Below are positions 47,560 to 56,874 of a DNA stretch of 64,000 bases, one piece after another; positions within the stretch are counted from its first letter, which is position 1; each line of letters opens with the position of its first letter. The notes under the pieces are model-generated. The model did not search any database. It was given only the letters and a program-made list of their open reading frames with translations, and was not told the DNA's origin. The stretch is from JAEUPI01 sp046348365 (GTDB lineage Bacteria > Pseudomonadota > Gammaproteobacteria > Burkholderiales > Burkholderiaceae_C), in assembly GCA_046348365.1 (NCBI GenBank), contig JAXMEL010000002.1, forward strand, positions 62,001 to 126,000. The letters are read 5' to 3'. The position numbers were made by a program, and so were the translations under genes.

Positions 47560-49449
47560 ATGCCGCTTTCGCCTCTGCTCCGCAACTGGATCGTCCGCCT
47601 GTGTCTGCTGCTCGCGTGCCTGCCGGGCACGATCGCGGCGCCGGCGTTCGCGGCGGCGGGCGCGCCGTCGATGCGCTTCGACCGCGCGCTGGCGGTCGCC
47701 GCCGACACCGAGTTCTTCCCCGACGCCTCCGGCGCGCGCAGCGTCGACCTGCCCGACGACTGGTCGGTTACGCACCCGGGTGATCTGTCGGCGGTGTGGT
47801 ACCGCGTGACGTTCGATGCCGAGGGCGTGCGCGCCGGCGGCGAGCTGATGGCGCTGTACATCGAGCGCGCGTGCAGCAGCGTGGCGGTGATGCTCAACGG
47901 CCGCTTGATCCACGTGTCCGGGCGGCTCACCGAGCCGGTATCGCGCAACTGCCAGCGGCCGCAGCTGGTGGCCCTGCCCGGCGCGCTGCTCGAGGCCCAC
48001 GGCAACCGGCTCGATCTGAAGGTGGTGGGCTTTCCGTTGCACCGCGTGGCATCGCGCCAGCGTGCGGGCGGGCTGTCGGCCATCGAGCTGGGGCCCTATG
48101 CCGCGCTGGCCGAGAAGCACCGCTGGCGCACGGCCTTCGCGATCAACCTGCCGCAGGTGGTCACCGGCAGCCTGGTGCTGGTGGGCTGCCTGATCTTCGC
48201 GATGGGCTGGGTCAACCGCGCGCAGAGCTTCCTCGCCTACTACGGCGCCATGCTGATCGGCTGGTCGCTGGTGCTGTCGCGGCAATGGGTGTCGGACATG
48301 CCGTGGCCGCATGCGAGTTCGGAGTTCCTGCTCGCGATCCTGGCTGCCTTCGTGACGTTCGCGGCCGTGCAGTTCCTGCTGCGCTATGCCGGCGAGCGCC
48401 GGCGCTGGGTCGACATCGGCCTGCCCGCGCAGTGCGCCGTGATGCCGCTGTCACTGATGCTGGCCGGCGCGCCGCGCCTGCACCAGATGGCCACGCTGTG
48501 GTACCTGCTGTTCGCCGTGGAGATCGGCGCGGCTGCCGTGTTCTACCTGCGCAAGATCGCGCCGGTGCGGCGCCGCCAGTTCTGGCTGATGGCGGGGCTC
48601 GGCAGCGCGATGGCGGTGGCGGCGGCGCTGGAGTTCCTCGCCCAGCAGGTCGGCCTCGACCAGCGCCTGGTCGATGGGGCCCAGCTCGTGCCGCCGCTGC
48701 TGTTCATGGGCCTGGGCCTGCGTCTGGCGCAGCAGTACGGCCGTGCGCTCAACGATGCGCAGAGCGATCGCCAGGAGCTCGAGCGCCGCGTGCAGGAAGC
48801 CGCCGCGCAGATCGAGCGCAACTTCGCGCAGCTGGCCGAGATGAAGGTCGAGCAGGTCACCGAGCGCGAGCGCAAGCGCATCGCGGCCGATCTGCACGAC
48901 GACCTCGGTGCCAAGCTGCTGACCATCGTGCACACCAGCGACAACGAGCGCATCTCGACGCTGGCGCGCGAGGCGCTGGAGGAGATGCGCCTGTCGGTGC
49001 GCGGCCTCACCGGCAAGCCGGTGCCGCTGCTCAACGCGCTGGGCGACTGGCGCGCCGAGGTGATGGCGCGCCTGGCCCAGGCCGGCGTCGACGGGCACTG
49101 GCAGGCGCCGGCCGAGGAAGACGTGCCGCAGACGCTGTCGGCGCGAGCCTATGTGCAGACCACGCGCATCCTGCGCGAGGCGGTAAGCAACATCATCAAG
49201 CACAGCGGCGCGTCGCGCTGCACGATCCGCTGCACGATCGCCGACGGCGACTTCCAGCTCATCGTGCAGGACAACGGCAAGGGCATCCCGATGGAGCTCG
49301 ACGGCCGCCTCGATCGCGGCCACGGCATGGCGACCATGAAGCACCGTGCCAAACAATTGCAGGGACAATGTCTCGTCGAGTCCGGCCCCGGTTACGGAAC
49401 CGTGATCCGCCTCACGCTTCCGGTGGATCGCAACGTCGCGGTCGCCTGA
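47560..49449 (+). CDS. Membrane sensor histidine kinase (HisKA_3 type)
   Basis: A 629-residue kinase. After a signal-like segment comes a periplasmic jelly-roll-like domain (about 45-195, WYRVTFDAEG and MLNGRLIHVSGR), then 6-7 membrane segments (about 210-405, like 7TMR-DISM). A coiled coil follows, then the dimerisation domain with H446 in RIAADLHDDLGAKL and a HATPase domain with EAVSNIIKHSGA, VQDNGKGI and GHGMATM. It is a NarX/LiaS-like kinase that probably phosphorylates the response regulator 41 bp downstream. CACAAT at 47539 may be a -10. Confidence 0.9.
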   Translation: MPLSPLLRNWIVRLCLLLACLPGTIAAPAFAAAGAPSMRFDRALAVAADTEFFPDASGARSVDLPDDWSVTHPGDLSAVWYRVTFDAEGVRAGGELMALYIERACSSVAVMLNGRLIHVSGRLTEPVSRNCQRPQLVALPGALLEAHGNRLDLKVVGFPLHRVASRQRAGGLSAIELGPYAALAEKHRWRTAFAINLPQVVTGSLVLVGCLIFAMGWVNRAQSFLAYYGAMLIGWSLVLSRQWVSDMPWPHASSEFLLAILAAFVTFAAVQFLLRYAGERRRWVDIGLPAQCAVMPLSLMLAGAPRLHQMATLWYLLFAVEIGAAAVFYLRKIAPVRRRQFWLMAGLGSAMAVAAALEFLAQQVGLDQRLVDGAQLVPPLLFMGLGLRLAQQYGRALNDAQSDRQELERRVQEAAAQIERNFAQLAEMKVEQVTERERKRIAADLHDDLGAKLLTIVHTSDNERISTLAREALEEMRLSVRGLTGKPVPLLNALGDWRAEVMARLAQAGVDGHWQAPAEEDVPQTLSARAYVQTTRILREAVSNIIKHSGASRCTIRCTIADGDFQLIVQDNGKGIPMELDGRLDRGHGMATMKHRAKQLQGQCLVESGPGYGTVIRLTLPVDRNVAVA

Positions 49450-49490
49450 CCCACTGTTACGATGCGACCGATCCCTGCCGTGGAGGCACG

Positions 49491-50138
49491 ATGAAGACGA
49501 TCCTGCTGCTCGAAGACCTGCCCGAGATCCGCTCCTGGCTCAAGGCGCTGGTGACTCAAGTCTTCCCCGACGCGCACATCGTGGAGTGCGCGCGCGTGCA
49601 CGACGCGCTGGCGCAGGTGTCGGCGCAGAAGTTCCAGCTCGCGCTGATCGACCTCGGGCTGCCCGACGGCTCCGGCGTCGACGTGGTCTCGGCGCTGCGC
49701 GAGCAGCAGCCCGAAGCGCAATCGGTGATCGTGACGATCCACGACGACGACGAACACCTCTTCCCGGCGCTGCAGGCCGGCGCCTACGGCTACATCCTCA
49801 AGGAGCAGCCGCGCGAGCTGATCACCGAGCAGCTGCAGCGCATCAGCCAGGGCGAGCCGCCGCTGTCGCCGTCGATCGCGCGCAAGGTCATCGCGTACTT
49901 CGCCGCGCAGGCCAAGCCGCAGGCCAATGCGCTGCCGCACGTGTCGCTGACCGAGCGCGAGAGCGAGGTGCTGCTGCGCGTGGCCAAGGGCTTCACGCTG
50001 CCCGAGATCGGCGTGCAGCTCGGCCTGTCGCGTCACACCATCGCCGACTACGTGAAGCAGATCTACCGCAAGCTCAACGTGAGCTCGCGTGCCGAAGCCG
50101 CGCTCGAAGCGCAGCGCCTCGGCCTGTTCCGCCGCTGA
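49491..50138 (+). CDS. NarL/LuxR-family response regulator
   Basis: A 215-residue regulator. Receiver: acidic E8-D9, phosphorylation site D54 (LIDLGLPDG) and K104. The LuxR-type helix-turn-helix is at about 150-210 (LTERESEVLLRVAKGFTLPEIG). GGAGG lies 4 nt before the ATG. It forms a two-component pair with the kinase upstream. Target genes are unknown. Confidence 0.93.
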   Translation: MKTILLLEDLPEIRSWLKALVTQVFPDAHIVECARVHDALAQVSAQKFQLALIDLGLPDGSGVDVVSALREQQPEAQSVIVTIHDDDEHLFPALQAGAYGYILKEQPRELITEQLQRISQGEPPLSPSIARKVIAYFAAQAKPQANALPHVSLTERESEVLLRVAKGFTLPEIGVQLGLSRHTIADYVKQIYRKLNVSSRAEAALEAQRLGLFRR

Positions 50139-50179
50139 CGGCCGCGGCGCTGGCGCGAAGCGGGAGCCTTCGCTTCGTC

Positions 50180-50842
50180 GTGCCCGCTTCCCGGCGCACG
50201 CCGCACCGCGCCACCACGACGGCCCTGCTGATCGCTGCCGCCGGCATCGCTCACGCCGGCCGGCCGCTCACCGTCGACGATGCCGGCACCAACGCCAAGG
50301 GCGAGGGTCACGTCGAGCTCTGGGGCTCGCGCGCCGACGGCGCGACCACCTGGAACGTCTCGCCGGCCTACGCGCTGACCGAGGGCCTGGAGCTGGCGGC
50401 GCTGGCATCGCGCGATGCCACGCACCGCATCACCGGCACCGCACTGCAAGTCAAGTGGCTGGCCACGCCCAGCCGCGAGAGCGGCTGCAACGCGGGCCTC
50501 GCAGGCGGTGGCTCGCGATCGAGCGACGGCGGCGGCGGCATCAACGCCGCGTTCGTCAACGGCATCGTCAGCTGCAACGGCACGCTGCTGGGCGCCGTGC
50601 ACCTGAACCTCGGCGCCGAAAGGACCTCCGGCGCATCATCCACCGGCACCTGGGGCATCGCACTGGAGCGCGAGGTCGGCCGCGTGACGCCGCATGTGGA
50701 ATGGTTCGGTGCCGAAGGCAGCAAGCCGGCGCTGCAATTCGGCCTGCGCGGCGACGTGGCACAGAACCTCCAGCTCGACGGCACGTTCGGCCGACGCGAC
50801 GGCAGCTCGCTCTACAGCGTCGGCATCAAGCTGCGCTTCTGA
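50180..50842 (+). CDS. Exported beta-barrel-like protein of unknown function
   Basis: A 220-residue protein with an N-terminal signal (TTTALLIAAAGIAHA, cut before G). The rest is made of alternating short strands, ending YSVGIKLRF with a C-terminal Phe, which is typical of outer-membrane barrels. The start is probably the GTG at 50180; no ATG fits the signal. It lies 41 bp after the response regulator and could be part of its operon. Confidence 0.65.
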   Translation: MPASRRTPHRATTTALLIAAAGIAHAGRPLTVDDAGTNAKGEGHVELWGSRADGATTWNVSPAYALTEGLELAALASRDATHRITGTALQVKWLATPSRESGCNAGLAGGGSRSSDGGGGINAAFVNGIVSCNGTLLGAVHLNLGAERTSGASSTGTWGIALEREVGRVTPHVEWFGAEGSKPALQFGLRGDVAQNLQLDGTFGRRDGSSLYSVGIKLRF

Positions 50843-50896
50843 GCGCGCGATGCGCGCCGCGATCGGCGCCGCGGCCGCGAACCTAGAATTCGCCGC

Positions 50897-51469
50897 ATGA
50901 TCGGCCGGCTCACGGGCACGCTGGCGCTGAAGGCGCCACCGCAGGTGCTCATCGATGTCAACGGCGTCGGCTACGAGCTCGACGTGCCGATGAGCACCTT
51001 CTACAACCTGCCGGCGGTAGGCGAGCGCGTGACGCTGCTGACGCACTTCGTCGTGCGCGAGGACGCGCAGCTGCTGTTCGGTTTTGCGCAGAGCGACGAG
51101 CGCGCCACGTTCCGGCAGCTGCTGCGCATCTCGGGCGTCGGCCCGCGCACGGCGCTGGCGATCCTGTCGGGCCTGTCGGTGGCCGAGCTGGCGCAGGCCG
51201 TGTCGCGACAGGAGGGCGGCCGCCTCGTGAAGGTGCCCGGCATCGGCAAGAAGACCGCCGAGCGGCTGCTGCTCGAGCTGAAGGGCAGGCTCGGCCCCGA
51301 GCTCGGCACCGCCGAGCCGGTGGCCAGCGACGCGCAGGCCGACATCGTGCAGGCGCTGGTGGCCCTCGGCTACAACGAGCGCGAAGCTGCCACGGCGCTG
51401 AAGAGCCTGCCGCGCGACGTGGGCGTCAGCGACGGCATCAAGCTGGCCCTCAAAGCCTTGTCGCGCTGA
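50897..51469 (+). CDS. ruvA: Holliday junction DNA helicase RuvA
   Basis: A 190-residue subunit that binds Holliday junctions and loads RuvB. It has the N-terminal OB fold (MIGRLTGTL, VDVNGVGYEL-like), two HhH motifs (ISGVGPRTALAIL and VPGIGKKTAERLLLELK), and a RuvB-binding C-terminal domain. TAGAAT (50884-50889) lies 7 bp before the ATG. It is followed by ruvB after 68 bp. Confidence 0.96.
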   Translation: MIGRLTGTLALKAPPQVLIDVNGVGYELDVPMSTFYNLPAVGERVTLLTHFVVREDAQLLFGFAQSDERATFRQLLRISGVGPRTALAILSGLSVAELAQAVSRQEGGRLVKVPGIGKKTAERLLLELKGRLGPELGTAEPVASDAQADIVQALVALGYNEREAATALKSLPRDVGVSDGIKLALKALSR

Positions 51470-51537
51470 CGCGTTGCGTGCCCGCAGGGCGCGCACGCCG
51501 GGGCGCGGCACAATCGCGCCAGCACTGCGCCACACCC

Positions 51538-52608
51538 ATGGGCATCCGGACCGACGACTTCAGCGACGACTTCAGCGCCGCGCCGACCGCGGCGCGCACG
51601 GTCGATCCCGCGCGCAGCTCGCCGCAGGAAGAGGCGCTGGAGCGCGCATTGCGCCCGCGCCGCCTGGGCGACTACGTGGGCCAGGCCAAGACGCGCGAGC
51701 AGCTCGAGATCTTCATCGGCGCCGCGCGCAACCGCGGCGAGGCGCTCGACCACGTGCTGCTGTTCGGCCCGCCCGGGCTGGGCAAGACCACGCTGAGCCA
51801 CATCATCGCCGCCGAGCTGGGCGTGAACCTGCGCCAGACCTCGGGCCCCGTGCTCGAGAAACCGAAGGACCTCGCCGCGCTGCTCACCAACCTCGAGAAG
51901 AACGACGTGCTCTTCATCGACGAGATCCACCGCCTGAGCCCGGTGGTCGAGGAGATCCTGTACCCGGCGCTGGAGGACTACCAGATCGACATCATGATCG
52001 GCGAGGGCCCGGCCGCGCGCTCGATCAAGCTCGACCTGCAACCGTTCACGCTCGTGGGCGCCACCACGCGCGCGGGCATGCTCACCAACCCGCTGCGCGA
52101 CCGCTTCGGCATCGTGGCGCGGCTGGAGTTCTATTCCGCCGAGGAGCTGGCGCGCATCGTGCGCCGCTCGGCGCAGCTGCTCGACGTGCCGATGGACGCA
52201 CCGGGCGCCGACGAGATCGCGCGCCGCTCGCGCGGCACGCCGCGCGTGGCCAACCGCCTGCTGCGGCGCGTGCGCGACTACGCGCAGGTGAAGGGCCAGG
52301 GCCGCATCACGCACCCGATCGCCGACCGGGCACTCGCCATGCTCGACGTCGACCCGCTGGGCTTCGACCTCATGGACCGCAAGCTGCTCGAAGCCGTGGT
52401 GCACCGCTTCGACGGCGGCCCGGTGGGGCTCGACAACGTGGCCGCGGCGATCGGCGAGGAGCGCGACACGATCGAAGACGTGATCGAGCCCTACCTGATC
52501 CAGCAGGGCTACCTGCAGCGCACGCCGCGCGGCCGCGTGGCCACGCAGGCCGCCTACCGGCATCTCGGCCTCGCGCCGCCCAAGCGGGGCGGCGAGCTGT
52601 TCGACTGA
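51538..52608 (+). CDS. ruvB: Holliday junction branch migration ATPase RuvB
   Basis: A 356-residue AAA+ motor. Walker A GPPGLGKTT is near residue 77 and Walker B is LFIDEIHRL. Sensor region GATTRAGML and a winged-helix C-terminal domain ending RVATQAAYRHLGL are present. The ATG at 51538 gives MGIRTDDF. A CACAAT sequence at about 51510 may belong to its own promoter. Confidence 0.97.
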   Translation: MGIRTDDFSDDFSAAPTAARTVDPARSSPQEEALERALRPRRLGDYVGQAKTREQLEIFIGAARNRGEALDHVLLFGPPGLGKTTLSHIIAAELGVNLRQTSGPVLEKPKDLAALLTNLEKNDVLFIDEIHRLSPVVEEILYPALEDYQIDIMIGEGPAARSIKLDLQPFTLVGATTRAGMLTNPLRDRFGIVARLEFYSAEELARIVRRSAQLLDVPMDAPGADEIARRSRGTPRVANRLLRRVRDYAQVKGQGRITHPIADRALAMLDVDPLGFDLMDRKLLEAVVHRFDGGPVGLDNVAAAIGEERDTIEDVIEPYLIQQGYLQRTPRGRVATQAAYRHLGLAPPKRGGELFD

Positions 52609-52620
52609 CGCGAGCGGCGA

Positions 52621-53715
52621 CTACGCCGCGGCAGCGAGCGGCGACCGCCGCGCGGCCCGCCCGCAGATCCGGCCCACGAGCCAAAGCCCGGCGACGATGG
52701 CCACCGCGGCAGCGAGCTGCGCGGCGAGCGACCAGGTGTGCGCCTGCCACAGCAGCACGCTGACGCCGGCGAGCAGCACGGCGAACAGCACGACCACCGC
52801 CACTTGAGCGACCGGGCTCATCGGCGGATCGAAGCGCCGCACCGCGTCGAGCCGGAATGCAGGCTTCGGGTCGGCCCGCGCCACGTCGGCCGGGCGCCAG
52901 CCCGGCGGCATGAACCAGATGCGCAGCTTGTCCCACCACGACCGCGCGCGCCACGCGTCGCGCCCCAGTGCGGCGTAGACCTCGACATTGGCCCACAGCG
53001 GGTCGAAGCTGCGCAGCGGCGAGCGCGTGCCGTACACGCAGGGCTCGTCGGCGCGCTCGTCTTCGAAGCTGCCGAAGAGCCTGTCCCACACGATCAGGAT
53101 GCCGCCGTAGTTGCGGTCCAGATAGCGGTCGTTCACCGCATGGTGCACGCGGTGGTTCGACGGCGAGCAGAACCAGCGGTCGAACCAGCCGAGCCGCCCC
53201 ACCTGCTGCGTGTGCACCCAGAACTGGTAGAGCAGGTCGATCAGCGCCACGCCGGCGAACACCAGCGGCGGCACGCCGATCACCGCCAGCGGCAGGTAGA
53301 AGATCCAGCCGAGCAATGCGCCGCTCGAGGTCTGGCGCAACGCGGTGGAGAGGTTGTAGTCCTCGCTCTGGTGGTGCACCACGTGCGCAGCCCAGAGGAT
53401 CGCCACGCGATGGCCCGCGCGGTGCAGCCAGTAGTAGCAGAAGTCGTAGAGCACCAGGGCCAGCAGCCACACCGCCACCGAGTCGGCCGGCAGGCGAGCG
53501 ACCGCCACGCGCTCGTACACGGCGGCATAGATGCCCACCGCCAGCAGCCGCGTGAACAGGCCCACGATCTGGCTCATCATGCCCAGGCCGATGCTGGCGA
53601 GCGCATCGTGCAGGCGGTAGTTGTTGCGCCCGCGCGCGAGGCCGACCGCGAACTCGAGCGCGATCAGCAGCAGGAAGACCGGCGTGGCGAGGACGATGAT
53701 CTGGGCCGGGGTCAC
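52621..53715 (-). CDS. Sterol desaturase/fatty acid hydroxylase family protein
   Basis: A 364-residue inner-membrane di-iron oxygenase. The His motifs are HRAGH, HVVHHQSEDYN and HRVHH. Four or more membrane segments surround them, and two more occur after residue 300. The substrate is not clear; related proteins hydroxylate or desaturate lipids. It converges with ruvB (12 bp between stops). Confidence 0.88.
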   Translation of the reverse strand: MTPAQIIVLATPVFLLLIALEFAVGLARGRNNYRLHDALASIGLGMMSQIVGLFTRLLAVGIYAAVYERVAVARLPADSVAVWLLALVLYDFCYYWLHRAGHRVAILWAAHVVHHQSEDYNLSTALRQTSSGALLGWIFYLPLAVIGVPPLVFAGVALIDLLYQFWVHTQQVGRLGWFDRWFCSPSNHRVHHAVNDRYLDRNYGGILIVWDRLFGSFEDERADEPCVYGTRSPLRSFDPLWANVEVYAALGRDAWRARSWWDKLRIWFMPPGWRPADVARADPKPAFRLDAVRRFDPPMSPVAQVAVVVLFAVLLAGVSVLLWQAHTWSLAAQLAAAVAIVAGLWLVGRICGRAARRSPLAAAA

Positions 53716-54133
53716 GGCGCGATTCTATTGATTGGTCGAGACCACTGCGCGCCACTTGCGCAGCGTGCAACGTCAGCCCGAGCTGATTCGAAAGTACTTC
53801 GAGCGTGGACCACATCGCTACGCGGCTCGATTCAAATTCGTTGATGCCGGCTCGATAACGCCGCCCCCGCGTCGAAGTCGCATGCCCATGCGGCGGGCCC
53901 GCACCCACATAGAACGCGCTAGCGCGTGTGAGCCGACGCTCACGGCCGACGTGAACAAGTTCACTGATTCGCGGAGTCGTTAGCCGCTCATCTTCGTCTG
54001 GGCCCCACTCGTCCGATCGCATGCGCACGACACGCGGGCCTTCGGAATAATCGCGCCCGAACACGAGGTTTCGCCGGACAGCCGCCAGTGCCGGCACGTC
54101 CTGCACGCAGATGCGCATTGCCAAGAGGTTCCC
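53716..54133. other. Intergenic region upstream of the pilus operon
   Basis: A 418-bp gap with no convincing gene. It holds three adjacent dyad elements at 53914-53964, and an AT-richer patch near 54045 (GGAATAATCG) that may include a -10. Short open frames here have no family features. Confidence 0.5.
53914..53964. repeat. Cluster of three dyad elements
   Basis: First, the perfect 14-bp palindrome ACGCGCTAGCGCGT (53914-53927). Second, directly adjacent, GTGAGC-CGAC-GCTCAC (53928-53943). Third, GTGAAC-AA-GTTCAC (53951-53964). They are tandem, share the GTGA/TCAC theme in the last two, and lie 170-220 bp before pilE. They may be operators. Confidence 0.6.
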
Positions 54134-54565
54134 ATGCAACGAACCATGAGTGCCGGCTTCACGCTGATCGAAGTGATGATCACGATCGCCATCGTGGCCA
54201 TCCTCGCCACGGTGGCGCTGCCTTCGTACCGAGACCACGTGCGCCGGAGCCAAGCCAACGATGCCACCGCCACGCTGGCAGCGGGGCGCACTCGGATGGA
54301 GCAGTATTTCCAGGACAACCGCAACTACGGCCCGACGGCCGGCACGGCTTGCGGCCCGACTGCGCCGACCAGCAAGTACTTCACCTACAGCTGCTCGACC
54401 AGCAACTCGGGCGCCAATTTCGTATTGCAAGCTACCGGTACACCCGGCGGCACGACCCACACCTACACGATTTCCGACAACGGCACTCAGACCACGACCA
54501 GCTTCAAAGGGGTCGCGCAGTCTCCTGTGAAGGCGTGCTGGCTGATCAGGGGCAACGAATGCTGA
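54134..54565 (+). CDS. pilE: Type IV pilin-like protein PilE
   Basis: A 143-residue (pre)pilin. The prepilin peptidase site is SAG-FTLIEVM with Glu5, followed by the hydrophobic alpha-1 helix. Two C-terminal cysteines (KACWLIRGNEC) could form the D-region disulfide. It is the first gene of the minor-pilin operon. Its end overlaps fimT by 7 nt. Confidence 0.9.
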   Translation: MQRTMSAGFTLIEVMITIAIVAILATVALPSYRDHVRRSQANDATATLAAGRTRMEQYFQDNRNYGPTAGTACGPTAPTSKYFTYSCSTSNSGANFVLQATGTPGGTTHTYTISDNGTQTTTSFKGVAQSPVKACWLIRGNEC

Positions 54566-55146
54566 GCCGCACGCATCGCCGCGGCGCGTGCAGCGGCTTC
54601 TCGCTGATCGAGTTGGTCGTCGCGCTGGTCATTCTCGGCATCGTCGCCGTTGCAGCCGGCCCGTCGTTCCAGGTCTTCCTGCTGAACACGCGCATCCGCA
54701 ACGTGGCCGAGTCGCTGCAGAACGGCATGCGACTGGCGCAGGTCGAGGCCACCAAGCGCAACGCGCAAGTGGACTTCGTGATGACCACAGCGTCTGAGTT
54801 CAGCGCCAACCCGAACAACGGCGCACCCACTGCCAGCGCCTCTGGAACGGCGTGGGTAGTTCGCGTGCCAGCATCCACCTTCGTCGCCGGCAAGGTGTCG
54901 GCCGAAGGCAGTTCGTCGGTCAGCATCACCGCCAGCGTTCCGGGGGGCTGCGCCGCGTTCGACGGCAACATCGGCTTCGACGGTCTCGGCCGCACCACGC
55001 TGCCTTGCGCGCTCACGCTGGCGGTCAACGACAGCAGCAGCACCGATTCGGCCAAGCGTCCGCTGAGCGTGCTGGTTTCGCCGGGCGGCAAGGTGCGGAT
55101 GTGTAACCCGCTGTTCGCCGCGGGCGACCCACAGGCCTGTAGTTGA
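54559..55146 (+). CDS. fimT: Minor pilin FimT/FimU (GspH family)
   Basis: A 195-residue minor pilin. The prepilin site is CSG-FSLIELVVAL with Glu5, and the GspH-like region follows (NGMRLAQVEATKRNAQV). It primes pilus assembly with PilV, PilW and PilX. It overlaps the pilE stop. Confidence 0.9.
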   Translation: MLSRTHRRGACSGFSLIELVVALVILGIVAVAAGPSFQVFLLNTRIRNVAESLQNGMRLAQVEATKRNAQVDFVMTTASEFSANPNNGAPTASASGTAWVVRVPASTFVAGKVSAEGSSSVSITASVPGGCAAFDGNIGFDGLGRTTLPCALTLAVNDSSSTDSAKRPLSVLVSPGGKVRMCNPLFAAGDPQACS

Positions 55147-55157
55147 AGGACGTGAAG

Positions 55158-55601
55158 ATGCTTCATTCATCGTTGCATGGCCGCGCAGTCGGTAACCTGC
55201 GCGAGCGTCGCTCGCGCGCACGCGGCGTCGTGCTGATCGAGATCCTGGTTGCGATTGTGCTGTTCTCGATCGGCGTGCTGGGCCTGATCGCACTGCAGGC
55301 CGCATCGATCAAGAACGTCGGCGAGTCGCAATACCGCGTCGAGGCAGCAATTCTCGCCAACACACTCGATGCCCAGATGCGCACGTCGCCGGCGGCCACG
55401 CGCGTCATCGACTTTGCCTCGCCCGGCGGCTCGCGCTACGCGACTTGGGCCAGCACCGTCACCACCACGCTGCCCGGCGCCGACACGACGCCGCCCACGG
55501 TGGATACGAGCAACTACCCCACCGTCACGGTGACGATTACGTGGCGCGCCATCAATGACAGCGGCACGCGCCAGTACGTCACGACGACGACGCTGGACTG
55601 A
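55158..55601 (+). CDS. pilV: Minor pilin PilV
   Basis: A 147-residue minor pilin. The prepilin site is ARG-VVLIEILVAIVLFSIGVLGLI with Glu5, where the LGLIALQ run is typical of PilV. I chose the ATG at 55158 with AAGGA 6 nt upstream; a TTG at 55143 would overlap fimT. Confidence 0.88.
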   Translation: MLHSSLHGRAVGNLRERRSRARGVVLIEILVAIVLFSIGVLGLIALQAASIKNVGESQYRVEAAILANTLDAQMRTSPAATRVIDFASPGGSRYATWASTVTTTLPGADTTPPTVDTSNYPTVTVTITWRAINDSGTRQYVTTTTLD

Positions 55602-55625
55602 CGCGACTGCAGACGGAGCGTAGCG

Positions 55626-56867
55626 ATGAAGAACAAACGTCCGGCGACGCCCCATCGGCAGCATGGGGTCACGCTGATCGAAATGCTGGTCGGCATGACC
55701 ATCGGCGTCATCACGCTACTGATCGTGACTCAGTTGTTCATGGGCACCGAAAGCACCAAGCGCACCGTTACCGGCGCCAGCGATGCGCAGCAGGCCGGCA
55801 GCTTCTCGACCTACGCGCTCGAACGCCACCTCCGTCTGGCCGGCACTGGCTTCTCGCGCATGAATGCGGCCATCTGGGGTTGCCCGCTCAAGGCGTGGCG
55901 CAGCAACGCGGCAGTGGTGCCGCTGCCGGCCAGCCTCAGTCCTGCTTCGGTCGCTTATGTCAATCACTTCAAGACACCGATCGACGCCGGTCTCGCCGGC
56001 CAGCAGTTGCGCGTCACGCCGGTGCTGATCATCAACGGTGGCGGCAACACCGACGCCGACGCCGGCAGCCCCACGCCCGACACGCTGATCGTGATGGCCG
56101 GACAGCACGAATCGGCCACGCTGCCCTACAAGTCCACCGGAACGCCACCGTCGGCGACCACCGCGTCGATCAGGAACACCGTGGGCATCAACCAGAACGA
56201 TCTGCTGATCGCGCGCGACATCGATCCGACCCCCGGCGTCACCGATTGCCGCGTCGTGCAGGCCACGGATGCGGTAGCGCCGCCGACCGCGGTGGGCGTG
56301 GTCCCCAATCCACTGAACTTCGCGGGCGGCACGTATACGCCGTCCTCCGGCACCCAGGCACTGAGCGGCTACTCAGCCACGTTCGACATCGGCAATCTCG
56401 GTGCGAATCCCGCGTTCATGGCGTACTCGCTCGGATCGGACGGAACGACGCCGGACTCGCTGTTGACCTATGACTTGTTCGGCGGCAGGCTGGCCAGCCT
56501 GGCCGACAACATCGTCAATCTGCAAGCGGCGTACGGAGTGGCCGCCGCCTGGAACAGCCCCGACATCGCAGCCTGGCAGGCACCCACCGGGGCATGGTCG
56601 GCCAGCACCTTGATGGACGGCACCGCCGCGTCGGCCGACAAGATCCAGCGCATCCGCGCCGTTCGCCTTGCCATCGTTGCGCGCAGCGCGCAGTACGAGA
56701 AGAGCGCCGACTGGACGGCGCCGGCCCTGCCGCTGCTGTCCGACTTGAGCGCTGCCACGCCGGCGGCCAACGTGTCGATGACCTTCTCCGGCAACGCGCA
56801 GCGCTTCCGCTATCGCAGTTACGACGTCGTCGTGCCGCTGCGCAACATGCTGCTGAAGGATCTCTGA
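55626..56867 (+). CDS. pilW: Minor pilin PilW
   Basis: A 413-residue minor pilin. The prepilin site is QHG-VTLIEMLVGMTIG with Glu5. The large C-terminal region includes NIVNLQAAYG and ends in a segment typical of PilW (FRYRSYDVVVPLRNMLL). It starts 24 bp after pilV. Confidence 0.92.
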   Translation: MKNKRPATPHRQHGVTLIEMLVGMTIGVITLLIVTQLFMGTESTKRTVTGASDAQQAGSFSTYALERHLRLAGTGFSRMNAAIWGCPLKAWRSNAAVVPLPASLSPASVAYVNHFKTPIDAGLAGQQLRVTPVLIINGGGNTDADAGSPTPDTLIVMAGQHESATLPYKSTGTPPSATTASIRNTVGINQNDLLIARDIDPTPGVTDCRVVQATDAVAPPTAVGVVPNPLNFAGGTYTPSSGTQALSGYSATFDIGNLGANPAFMAYSLGSDGTTPDSLLTYDLFGGRLASLADNIVNLQAAYGVAAAWNSPDIAAWQAPTGAWSASTLMDGTAASADKIQRIRAVRLAIVARSAQYEKSADWTAPALPLLSDLSAATPAANVSMTFSGNAQRFRYRSYDVVVPLRNMLLKDL

Positions 56868-56874
56868 GGCCGCT

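Noticed and set aside
53732..53983. An 83-codon plus-strand frame before the pilus operon
   Set aside because: It has no ribosome binding site, no family motif, and it runs through the dyad cluster.
54088..54112. A GGCACG-n-TGCA sequence resembling a sigma-54 promoter before pilE
   Set aside because: The distance from GG to GC is 10 bp instead of the 12 bp required, so it does not fit sigma-54.
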